A DNA stretch of 64,000 nt from Closterium sp. Naga37s-1 (Eukaryota; Streptophyta; Zygnematophyceae; Desmidiales; Closteriaceae): positions 317,501 through 381,500 of the forward strand of contig CANJKZ010000264.1 of NCBI GenBank assembly GCA_947471745.1, written 5' to 3'. The notes under the pieces were generated by a model, which was not told where the DNA came from, searched no databases, and saw only the letters and a program-made list of their open reading frames with translations. Below are positions 1 through 9,800 of this stretch, piece after piece. A program made the position numbers and the translations under genes. Position 1 is the first letter of the stretch; every line of letters begins with the position of its first letter.

Positions 1-885
1 CGCGTCCACGGCGTCCATGAAAGGCGGGATCACTGCACCGATCGTCCAATTTTGAATAAAACGAGAGTGAACAAAAAAACATATTTTAGATGACAATGGA
101 AGGCATTGGAAAAATGGGAGCGCTGGATGATGAGAGCACGATTAAAAGCCAATGAAAGTGGTGAACAGACACACGTGCGGTTCGAACACTCCGAATCACG
201 TACTGGAGAGCGAGTAGGAAAAGGTGACCAGCGTGGCCTTTTCCGGCGGCGTGAAGGCGCAGGCGTCTCCCTCGACGATCACGACGTTGGTCCACCCGCG
301 CTGCTTCACCTTCTGCTCCGCCACGCGGCACAGCGACGGCGTGATGTCCACCACGTAGATCTTATCGAACGCGGACAGATCGATGAACTCCGCCATCATA
401 TCAACGTTCTCCGCGGTTCCGCCGCCCAGATCTACCCAGACCATGCCGGTTGACCCGCGCAGGCGCGCGGCGCACGCCGCCAGCATTGGCCGGCGAGCAT
501 GGAGGAAGTTGCGGCGAAATCTATCGTCTGCAGATTGATGGGTGATTTGGGATCAAAGAAATCACATTTTACACCTAGCCAGCCAGTCCGTCGTGACGAT
601 TCGTTACGGGGTTGCGAAATGCAATCGCATGAAACGACCGAGAGTTAGAGCATGGATTGATTGTGTGAGAAAGTAATGTCATGATCTCCATTCTGAAGAG
701 TTAAGAGAAGTTATGACATTTAACGACAATCGAATCCTAAGCGACTTACAGGCGTGTGCTTGCGGGCTGTAAAACGACTCAAGGCGATCCTTGTGTGTGT
801 TTCCCTTGATCTTCTTGAACCACATTGACGACAGACACTGCATATCCTGAATCACACCATACGCCGTACGAAGACCGAGCACCAT
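1..885 (-). CDS. BTA1: Betaine lipid (DGTS) synthase, BTA1-type; 5' part, three exons, runs off the left edge
   Basis: BTA1 makes the membrane betaine lipid diacylglyceryl-trimethylhomoserine from diacylglycerol and S-adenosylmethionine. It has a BtaA-like and a BtaB-like (methyltransferase) domain. Three exons are read on the minus strand: 885-750, 528-204 and 32-1 (continuing outside). The first intron (749-529) begins GTAAGT and ends CTGCAG. The second (203-33) begins GTACGT and ends TGCAG. Joining across them keeps one frame: a split Tyr codon links HA to DRFRRNF, and a split Met codon links FSYSLS to IPPFMDAVD. The SAM-binding glycine motif VWVDLGGGTAENVDMM and the block IYVVDITPSLC are visible. 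The ATG at 885-883 is the likely start, but an in-frame TAG at 900-898 is preceded by TT, so TTAG could also be an acceptor. The rest of the protein lies left of the window. Family call is from recognition of conserved blocks, not a search. Confidence -1.
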
Positions 886-1563
886 CTTCGCACAACGCTA
901 AGGGCTTGCGCCCCTAAGAAATAATTAACAATGCCGGCCTGTTCTGCTAGCCCTGGCTAACAGGTGAATCCAGAGTCAGCAGGTACTGACTCAAGGGCTT
1001 CTCACAGAAGCAAGCTTGATCAAGGAAGGCAAAATAGAAGGAGCTTCTTCGGCAACATCAATGGCTCAATTATACATTCTCCAGGGACTGGATGGATGAT
1101 CCTCCTGAGAATTGCTCCACCAATGTGGCAAAAAAAACACTTGAAACCAGGGCAGGGAGAGAGCGTTGGTGGAGAACCCAAGAGATGCATTGCTTGTGGT
1201 GGTCCAACCTCAAGGGCTCACTCGCCGACCGATCCTTTATCCTACGGCTGACGGTCGACGCCACCACAAGATTTCTGGATCTGAACGCTGTTCACAGATC
1301 GTTGAGTGGGCGATGATCTCAAGGGGTATCTGGCGATGCGCTCCGCCGCCTTGTCAACCACCACGAATTCAAGCCTTGCTGGAGCAGCAACCCTGGGTGA
1401 TTGGTTGACGAGCCAGAATCTCTCGAGGAGCGAAGATGGCAACGGTGTGGTGAAGATCGGTTGAGGGTCAAACATGGCAGTTTTGAAAGAGCCAGCTTTA
1501 ATATATTTATTACAGTTAGTCTAAAAGGACAAACCATAATCTTGCTCAAACAAAACAGTTTAC
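886..1563. other. Spacer between the BTA1-like gene and unknown gene copy 1
   Basis: About 680 bases of mixed composition. Short overlapping ORFs occur on both strands but none shows a recognisable domain or splice pattern. It should hold the 5' flank or promoter of the BTA1-like gene and the 3' flank of the next gene, both on the minus strand. I see no repeat or RNA gene. Confidence -1.
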
Positions 1564-4272
1564 TCAAGGTGAGAACATATAATCTTCAGCACAAATTACT
1601 CCACCACTAAAAATTGGATGATTCAATGCAGAGCGCCAGTTTTGGCAGACGCCAGTCTCTAGAAAAAGCGACGAGCTCGTTGGTTGTAGAGATTGGACCT
1701 CCCAATCCCGGCCCTCCTTACAAGCAAAATTTGGATTCATCAGCTCCACTTGCCGTCCTGCACTCCCACTACGTTTCGAGAAACTGCTGTCAACGCGCGA
1801 GCTAGTGATATCATCACACGCAACCGGATGCCTCTCTGCTTCATTCATCGACTCCACAACATCTAACGCAGGGCGTAACTGCAAACTCCCATTAATCTCC
1901 ATAAGCCTTGCATCAACTGGCCTTTCGGTCATCCCCACCGCCATACTCAACCCTCCCCTCTGCCTGTGGCTGCTGCCTCCACCATTCACCACGAACATTC
2001 GGCTCCCACCACTATGCACACCCCCTTTCCTGTGCTCCGGACTCCATGAATGCAGCCCACCCACTTTGCACCACCCACTATCCTGCGACTTAACCATGAT
2101 ATCCGAAGCCTCCACAGCACCTTCCCCCATCTCCTTCTCCCTTCTCCTCCTCTCCCGACCCTCATGTGCTTCGGAGCGATGATCCAACCAAGATTCAGGC
2201 TCGGAACTCATGCGTCGGATTTGCCTATGATGTGCTTGCCGCAGCACAGGTGTAGGGCTGGGAGGCTGCCAATCATGTTGCTCTGCCTTCAGCTCCAAGG
2301 GCGGTTCTCTGATCACCTGGTCCCGTTTCTGCTCCTGTATACCGGTCCCTTCAACGTGAGGTGAATGCGAGCGCAGGTCACATACAGAAGCACCTGGTGC
2401 ATGCATCCTGCTCCCTCCTGCCATGCCCATCTTGGCTGCTGCTGCTGCAGTCCTTTCCGGCGGCAAATGCTCTTTCAGCAGGTTCCGTGTTGACAGTTGC
2501 TGTGCTTGCAAGTCCTGAGCTGGCAGCTTCTGCAGTGGAAGCTTCTGTGCAGCTTCTGGTTGCGCTGGCAATTCTGTCACGAGCTCTTGGTGAGCCGACG
2601 AGTGCTGCAGTCGAGGGAACGACACTGCAGAGCAGCGGAAGCACTGCGGGTCATTGTCAGGGCCGCAGAAGAGCCGATGCTCCATCGCAGGCACAAAGCG
2701 CGGAGCTCTCCCCTTGGCCCTGGCCAGACTTCCAACAGTATCCGGCACAGCCTGGCATCCCTCATGCGGTGCAGCTCTGGATGTCACCGACATGGCCCAA
2801 GCCTCATGCGACGCTGCTCTGTCTCTCATAGACCCACCATGATGCAACGCAGCACCATCATGAGCGACGGGGTGATCAATCGTCGTCTCGCAGGTTCCTT
2901 CGGTTCGGCTGCGCCGCAGCAGCGGAGGCGCTTCAAGCGACGGCGAGGGAACGCCGGGACACGCGGGAACATGCATTGGAGTCAACGCCGTCGCGGGGTT
3001 TCGATACGGGGATCTGATGTGGCAGGACGATGCGGATGGGCAGCGGGCGGCAGGGAGAATATGCGGCCCCGCCCAATGACTCCAATCCATGCTCGCCCAT
3101 CGGTGATGTCTTGGGGGCTTATTTGCCGTTGATCCTGCACTGTTGGATCCAACCTTGGATCCACAGTGAACACCGTTGGATGCCGTATCGCATGACGCCG
3201 TGCTGTTGGTGCGGCTCGTCCGTGGGCTTGGGTGGTGACCCCACGGGTTGGTGCCGTGACTAGAAGTCGCTGTTGTGGGATGATCCCAAGGGTTCGCGGA
3301 GTGCCGTTTGTGGCGGAAGATGGGCGACACGGGAGCGTGCAACAAGTGCCAGATAGATCCCACGCTCCATCCGCCCGTGCTGATGCTGCTGCTGTCGCTG
3401 CTGCTAGTTGTAATGCTACTGTCACCGTGATAGTACGAAAACAAACCGCCGGTCACCGTTGCTGCCTCCGCCGCGGTGTGAAGGCTGTGCGACTCCCAAG
3501 GGGAACTGGCGCTGCGTTCCGCGACTCCCGGCGACTGCGGAGGCCTTTCCGTCGAGTCGCTATTGGCGCGCACCATCAATCGTCCCCCGTCGAACCCGGC
3601 GGCGTGCGCGCCGGTGCTGTTCCGCCGGACAACATGATTTGCGCTGCTGCTGCTCCCCTGGTTCAGGATCCGCATTCCACCTCCTCCGCTGCGCGGGCGT
3701 GCGTTGGCGGACGCAGGGCAATGCTTGTCTCCGCCGCTTACTAGCGCCGCGCCCATCGTTCGCTCGACCGCGCGGAGGCTTCCGCCCACGAACGCGCCGA
3801 GTGCGGCGCCTCCGCTGGTGCCGTCGCGCAGACGATGCAGGGACGGAGGGGGACGCTCGTTCGCAGGCGACGGCGTGGCGTAAGAATGATTTTCGACGGT
3901 TGCCATTTCCTCGGGGGCGCCGCGCCGCCCGAGCTGTCCAGCGGACACGGCGCTCACGCTACTAGATTCGCCGGGGGAAGCGCTCGTGATTTTCTTCGCC
4001 ATCCGCGCTGGTTCGCATGAGCGGAACCCGCCGCTCTCGTCGCTGGTCTCCGTGCCGATGAGCGCCGGCGTGACTAAATCGAGCTCTACCGACTCGCTGC
4101 TCGTGACAATTTTGAGGGCCGGGGGGCGCCGGAAGGGAGGGCGGAAATAAATTGGTAACAACGCCGCGTGAGGGGGAAGCTGGGGAGCGGAATCGGCGGA
4201 TCTCCGACCTAAACTCCGCAACAAGTGACCTCCTAGAACGGCCATTACCACAACGCTCGAGCTACACACCAA
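1564..4272 (-). CDS. Unknown Ser/His/Pro-rich protein, copy 1 of a local family (902 codons)
   Basis: One open frame from ATG 4272 to TGA at 1566-1564; function not recognised. In-frame Met codons at residue 10 and near residue 90 are alternative starts. The protein is low-complexity and hydrophilic (Ser, His, Pro, Arg), with no clear membrane segment beyond a short hydrophobic N-terminus. Blocks conserved with the copy at 44522-46572 include HAPVSPIF, RTNSTASCD, NKPPRHHRW, MDWSHW, PPLLRRSRTEGTCET, DRAxSHEAWAMSV, EHRLFCG and a Leu/Gln-rich stretch. The extreme C-terminus, CQNWRSALNHPIF...EDYMFSP, is the most conserved part and is shared with the remnant at 62110-62212. Conservation of amino-acid blocks between diverged copies argues this is a real coding frame. 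It lies between the BTA1-like gene and retrotransposon X. It might contain unseen introns. Confidence -1.
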   Translation of the reverse strand: MVCSSSVVVMAVLGGHLLRSLGRRSADSAPQLPPHAALLPIYFRPPFRRPPALKIVTSSESVELDLVTPALIGTETSDESGGFRSCEPARMAKKITSASPGESSSVSAVSAGQLGRRGAPEEMATVENHSYATPSPANERPPPSLHRLRDGTSGGAALGAFVGGSLRAVERTMGAALVSGGDKHCPASANARPRSGGGGMRILNQGSSSSANHVVRRNSTGAHAAGFDGGRLMVRANSDSTERPPQSPGVAERSASSPWESHSLHTAAEAATVTGGLFSYYHGDSSITTSSSDSSSISTGGWSVGSIWHLLHAPVSPIFRHKRHSANPWDHPTTATSSHGTNPWGHHPSPRTSRTNSTASCDTASNGVHCGSKVGSNSAGSTANKPPRHHRWASMDWSHWAGPHILPAARCPSASSCHIRSPYRNPATALTPMHVPACPGVPSPSLEAPPLLRRSRTEGTCETTIDHPVAHDGAALHHGGSMRDRAASHEAWAMSVTSRAAPHEGCQAVPDTVGSLARAKGRAPRFVPAMEHRLFCGPDNDPQCFRCSAVSFPRLQHSSAHQELVTELPAQPEAAQKLPLQKLPAQDLQAQQLSTRNLLKEHLPPERTAAAAAKMGMAGGSRMHAPGASVCDLRSHSPHVEGTGIQEQKRDQVIREPPLELKAEQHDWQPPSPTPVLRQAHHRQIRRMSSEPESWLDHRSEAHEGRERRRREKEMGEGAVEASDIMVKSQDSGWCKVGGLHSWSPEHRKGGVHSGGSRMFVVNGGGSSHRQRGGLSMAVGMTERPVDARLMEINGSLQLRPALDVVESMNEAERHPVACDDITSSRVDSSFSKRSGSAGRQVELMNPNFACKEGRDWEVQSLQPTSSSLFLETGVCQNWRSALNHPIFSGGVICAEDYMFSP

Positions 4273-5018
4273 ATACTGGGTATTTTGGAAAGTGTCACTA
4301 CTAGCTAACTTCGGCCGTGCAATTATGGGGACGCCGTGGCAGCAAGAAATACCTTACCCAGCAGGAGTCAAAACAAAATAGTCTGGTAAACTCGTTGGTG
4401 ATCCACTTTCGTTGGTGCAGATGATCGTGACTTTGAGAGACCAGAACACAGAGGGATGAGAGAAGTTATGAAGCGGTTTAGTGCATCAAAATGTGAAAAC
4501 CGAACTGTTGAGAGACGGGATTGACCAGTACAGTTCGGTGGCACCAATTGCTGTTTCAGCACGGGCAAATAATGCTCCCTGCCAGCCATGAATGTTTCTG
4601 CTAGACCTGGATTGCAAGTGGTATTGAAGTGTGTTGACCCAACTGTAGACGTCATCAACCCGCAGAAGCCAGGCGTGGTAAGCCACGTGTGGTGATGTGG
4701 ATGCCTAAGGGCAGTGCTCCTTTTCTCCCAATCGAGTTAGGTCGGGAATCGGGTGAGTGAAAGTGTGGCCAATATAGTGGGTTCTCAGGTGTAATCACCG
4801 ACAGAAACACAGTTTCCTGATATAATACTAGGTTATTCTGGTTGTTTTCTGTATACGGTCAATAAAGAAATTACAGCACTTGAAAAACAAAATCTGTAGC
4901 GAACCTATATGAATTTCGGGACGGATCAACCCTAAATAAGAGAAGCCGCCAAATATTTTGGAAAAAATATATTGCACCCCACCTAACCCAGAAATAAAAC
5001 CCAATCGGAAAGGGATGA
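4273..5018. other. Spacer upstream of unknown gene copy 1
   Basis: AT-richer DNA without a convincing ORF; probably the 5' flank of the minus-strand gene ending at 4272. The left LTR of element X starts at 5019. The five bases before it, GATGA, do not match the five after X (GGTGC at 36619-36623) beyond 3 of 5. Confidence -1.
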
Positions 5019-5443
5019 TGTTGCGATCAGATGTTGATCGTACCTAGGATCACCTCATGAAGATTCGCACACGTCTGAGTAGTGGTGGGCCCTTGACCTC
5101 AATAGCAGAGTGGATGTAAAATGCTTGAAATGATAATAACATGCGAATACAGGAATATAAATAAGAGTACAAAGGAATTCGAATCGACCTATGCTAGCCA
5201 TGTACTATAAGGGGTACATTCTCTTGTTGTAGTGAAACCCAACCGTGCGACTCCATACGGTTACAAACTGCCTTGGCAGAATCCTCGCCACTGCTGCTGC
5301 CTGATGCTGTATGCCCAACAGTCCAGATCCCTTCGTAACCGTACGACCCTTCGCGTCACTTCCACCTCTTCGTCTTCAGCCTCGGTAGTGTATGCTGCGG
5401 TAAGGAGTGCACAGTAATGCTTCATCTTTTACTATTCGTAACA
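5019..5443 (-). repeat. Element X, 3' LTR
   Basis: 425 bp, TG...CA ends, paired with 36194-36618. A purine-rich tract in the minus strand (GAAGGGGGT) adjoins at 5444 and serves as polypurine tract. A single LTR of the same family is split at 47969-62018. Confidence -1.
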
Positions 5444-6551
5444 ACCCCCTTCACTCCTGGCCGTAGCGAGTATTGACCCGTTTGACTACTTCGCTGAGCT
5501 CGGAGCAGTGCTGGTACTACTGACGTGACAGTCGATTCGTGAGGAAGTCGGCTGCCATGACACCCGTCGGACAATAGGTGAGGTCAACCTTGCCCTTGTC
5601 GACTTCGTCCTTGACGAAGAAGTACCGCAACGCGATGTGTTTGGTGCGGTTGACGAACCCAGGCTTGTTCGCGATCCCTATCGCACTCTGATTGTCGCAG
5701 TGCAGGCAAAAATTCGCCGAGGCTGGAATTTTCGCCTCCTGCAGAAGCTCCTAAAGGTAGAGGGCCTTCGCGAACGGATGCTGCTGCTACGATAAATCCA
5801 GCTTCCGCTGATGACAGGGCAACCAGCTCCTGTTTCTGCGAATTCCAGGAGATGGGGCCGTTGGGCTCGAGGCGGAAGAGGAAGCATGTCCTGAACCATC
5901 GATTGTCGGGGTCAGCGACATGATCAGCGTCCACGTAGCCGATGAGGTTGAAGGACGAGATTGGGATGGTGGAGTAGCAGAGCCCAACATTGGGCGTGGA
6001 GATGAAGAATTGAAGTGCCCGCTGAAGATCTAGCATATTCTCAGCCGTTGGTTTGCGCGAGCACTGAGCCAACTGAGAGATCGGGCCTGCAGGTAACAGA
6101 GGCGAAGAGTAGGCATCCCAGCTGCTGCGTGTAGGTATGAAGCCCAGTAGGGGACAGGGCTTTGTTGTCAGGCTTGTGGTTGGGTCCTGGAGTGCGGTAA
6201 GGGGTAGAGAGTGGTGCAGGTGCAATGTTGAAACGCTTGCCAAGTTCCTCTGCATACTTGGCTGCTGAGAGATGAATGGCTTCTGGCGAGTAGGAGATGT
6301 TGAGCCCAAGAAACTGCTTCACGTCGTGGTTGCAGGTGATGTCGACGCGCCTTGCAAGACTTTTCTCGAACTGCTCAAGTAATTCATTACTCGATCCTGT
6401 GTATAGTAGATCGTCGACGTAGACCGTGAGTAGAACGTGTTCGCCGCGGAAATCGCGGCGATACATGCCGGGATCGTGAGGCAGGTGCTTGAAGCCTATC
6501 TCGAGCAGGATGTTGTGCAGGTACTGCTGCCACAGCCTTGGTGCCTGTTTA
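5444..6551 (-). pseudogene. Element X: end of reverse transcriptase and RNase H (decayed)
   Basis: Minus-strand fragments show RT with LTVYVDDLLYTGSS (YVDD active site), QFLGLNIS, and then RNase H parts resembling YVDADH, QELVALSSAEA and CTATIRVR. Several frame changes occur between 5584 and 6466, so no intact product is possible. The segment is cut at 6551 by element A, whose target duplication GTTTA (6547-6551) is repeated at 13956-13960. The RT continues at 13961. Confidence -1.
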
Positions 6552-6676
6552 TGAGAAACTGAACGAGAATGAATTGACTAAGGGAAAGTTGGGTACAAAT
6601 GTAAACCCTAGAAAACTGTACCCCATATGTGCTACCCCACTATAGCCTACAGTAGCTATGTCATATAAATCTGACA
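6552..6676 (-). repeat. Element A, 3' LTR
   Basis: 125 bp. On the sense (minus) strand it begins TGTCAGATTTATATGACA and ends TTTCTCA. A TATA-like stretch sits within 15 bases of the LTR edge, so U3 is very short. No difference from 13831-13955 was seen. Confidence -1.
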
Positions 6677-6883
6677 CACCCCCATAGGCAAAGTGGGGGA
6701 GAACAAGGGGTCACAAGACCAGTCAAGCAAAGCAAAGCAAGCTCAGGGTGGATCACAAAGTCACCACACATTCCGAGCACAAGTTCAAGGCCACAAGGCC
6801 AGTTCACATGCAGGATTACATATATATATAAGGCTAGACAAGCAAGAGCAGGTGTATATATATATGCAACAGTACAAACAAGG
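6677..6883 (-). other. Element A 3' untranslated module with polypurine tract
   Basis: Next to the LTR the sense strand reads TATGGGGGTG, the polypurine tract. Upstream lie a Lys-tRNA-unlike but strongly conserved stretch (sense TGTGGTGACTTTGTGATCC and neighbours) and two TATATATA runs. Near-copies sit at the same place in B, C, D, E and G, suggesting a cis-acting role. Confidence -1.
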
Positions 6884-9800
6884 TCAAGGGGTGAGCAAGT
6901 GAGGCAAGGTAGGCACAAGACCCAGCTGAGTACAGAAGCGCTGATGATCACAAGGCGCAAGTGCCTTGGTGAAGATATCAGCAGTGTTGGCCTGAGAGGC
7001 CACGTACGCAAGCCGCAGCTGACCACGTTGCTGTAGCTCACGAGCAAGGAAGTAGCGGAGAGCAATGTGCTTCGTTCTGTGCTCCAGTCTCTGCTCTCGA
7101 CACAAGGCCAGCATGGCCTTGTTGTCTACGTACAGCACTGGAGGAGAACGAGGCGGCTCTCCGAGGTCAGTCAGCAGGTAGGTGAGCCAGCGAAGCTCCT
7201 GTGCAGCCATGGCCCCGGCGTAGATCTCAGCCTCACAACTGGAGCCGAGAACAGAAGACGAGCGGGTAGCCCGCCACGAAACAGAGCCGGAACCAAGGCT
7301 GAAGGTGTAACCCTGTGACGACCGCTGCGTAGCCTGGTCGTCAGCCCAAGAAGCGTCTGCGTGCCCAGTGAGGACCACTGGACTCTGCCCTCCAAGCACA
7401 AGCCCCATGCCCGACGTACTGCACAAGTAACGCAACACCCTCTTCGCTGCAGCCATGTGCTCCGGTCTGTGTCTCCCAGGAGCAACATAGCGTGCGAGAA
7501 TGCTAAGAGGGTATGCGAGGTCAGGTCGTGTGCAGGTCATCAGGTACATGAGGCAGCCAACAAGCTCTGGGTACGGGCCACTCGACTCTACGGACTCATC
7601 CGAAGGCAGAGCTGAGAGCGAGTGGCGAGTAGGCAGAGGAGTGGCCTGAGGCGAGGAGTACGTGAAGCCGAAGCGCTGAAGGACCTGCTGCACCATGTGT
7701 GACTGAGTCAGGGTAATGGTGCGGCGTGCTCTGTCCCGGGTGATTTGCAAGCCAAGGTAGCTACGCAGTTCACCCAGGTCTGTGCACGTGTGTCTCTTCT
7801 GCAGCTCGGACTTCACGTGGGCGAGTCCAGCAGTGTCAGCTGTGGCAAAGACCAAGTCGTCGACGTACACGAGGATGTAGAACGGCGGCAAAGAAGTGTC
7901 GGTGCGTAGAAACAGCGACGGGTCGGCACTAGAGGGAGCAAACCCAAGAGCCGCAAGTGTAGTCCTCAGTGTGTCGTGCCACTCACGCGGTGCCTGGCGG
8001 AGACCGTAGACTGGTCGCCGGAGGCTCCACAGGGTGCCAGGAGGAAAAGACCCAGTGAAGCCAGGTGGGCGACGCAGCCAGATCTCCTCGTGCAGGCTGC
8101 CCTGCAAGAAAGCAGTGCTGAAGTCAAGAGAGTGCAGCTCGTAGTCGCGGTGAGCAGCTATGTGTAGCAGTACCCGAAGAGTGGTCATCTTCGGGGTGGG
8201 AGAGAAGGTCTGAAAGTAGTCAACTCCCTGCCGCTGACTGAAGCCACGAGCCACGTAACGCGCCTTGAAGACAGGCGGAGAACCCGGCGGTCGCTTCACC
8301 CTGAAAATCCACATGCCACTGACGATGTTCGCCTCAGGCGGGGGAACCTCGTCAACGTAGGTGCCTGTGGATTTCCAGGAAGCCATCTCTGTGTCCATAG
8401 CTGCCTGCCACTGAGAGGAGTAGGGACCCTCTATCGCCTCCTCGTAAGAGCGCGGAGTCGGGATGTCAAGTGCATCCGGGTCTCCCTCAGGGGTAAGCAG
8501 TACGGACACGAGATGAGGTGAAGCAGCAGCCAAACACTGGAACTCCTCCTGCCTGTCCTCAAGGACGTCCTTGCCAAGGGCACACTCACCCCCGACGGAC
8601 GGAGGACAGACAGACTCAGACTCAACGACAAGACTAGCAGCGTAGTCTAGACGACAGCGAGCAGCAAAGTCGACGAGCTCAGCAACTAGGGCAGACGCAG
8701 CAGTGGACTCAAAGGAAGGGTCAGTGACGACAGTAGCAAGGAGACGCGTGACAGTAGGACTGGCAGCACGAAGAGAGTCCGACTCCGGGTCGGGAAGAGA
8801 AGGAAGAGAGGACTCAGGAGGAGAAGGCAAAGGGGCACGCAGAGGAGCAGTGGACGGACGCAGAGACATCCGGTGCGTGCCAGGGACAGGAGGAGGACGC
8901 TGACGCGAACCACGACCACTAGAGCGAGCAGGACGGACAGGCGACGCAGGGCGAGACGCAGGCTCACGACGCTCAGCCAGACCTCCAGTAGGACCAGTGT
9001 AGGGAGAAGGAGCGGGCAGTGGGGAGGCCGGCTGTAACTGTAACTGTGACGGGACAGGCTGTGGACACTCTAAGGGAGGAGGAGGACCAGTAGAAGGCGG
9101 GAGACCAAGAACCTGCTGAAGGAGCGGAACGAAGTACGGCCGAGGCCGCGCGGCGACTCCAGACACGGCAGGGACAGCACCAGTACCCCCAGCGGCAGCA
9201 CCAGCGCCAGCAGCACCTCCAGCTCCAGTACCTCCAGCAGCACCAGTAGCACCCCCAGCAGGACCGCCTCCAGGACCGACAGCAGTAGCCTCAGCGTCAA
9301 CACCCTCCGCAGCTCCAGCTCCAGTCGTACCCGCAGGCCCAGCAGCTCCAGTACTCCCAGTACGAGCACCTCCGGGACCCGCGGCACCAGCACCCTCAGC
9401 AGCCGAAGAACCTCCAGCTCCAGCAGCACGCCTCCAGCGCCGGGCAAACCACTCGCGCAGCTCCTGTGGAGAGAGTGGCTCCCGCCGAGACGAAGCACCC
9501 GGAGAACCTCCAGGCTCAGCACCGCCAGACGCCACACGAGCAGGCCCAGCTCCCTCAGGCTCTGCACCCCCAGGCTCAGCACCTCCAGGCGTAGCACCCC
9601 CAGGCTCAGCACCCCCAGGCTCAGCACCCCCAGGCTCAGCACCCCCAGTAGTAGCACCCCCAGGCTCAGCACCCCCAGGCTCAGCACCCCCAGGAGTAGC
9701 ACCCTCAGGCTCAGCACCCCCAGGCGTAGCACCCACACGCTCAGCACCCCCAGAGTCAGCACCCCCAGGCTCAGCACCCTCAGCAGCACCAGAGTCACCA

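Noticed and set aside
196..486. Stand-alone 96-residue methyltransferase
   Set aside because: It is an internal exon with readable acceptor and donor sites; flanking exons continue the same protein.
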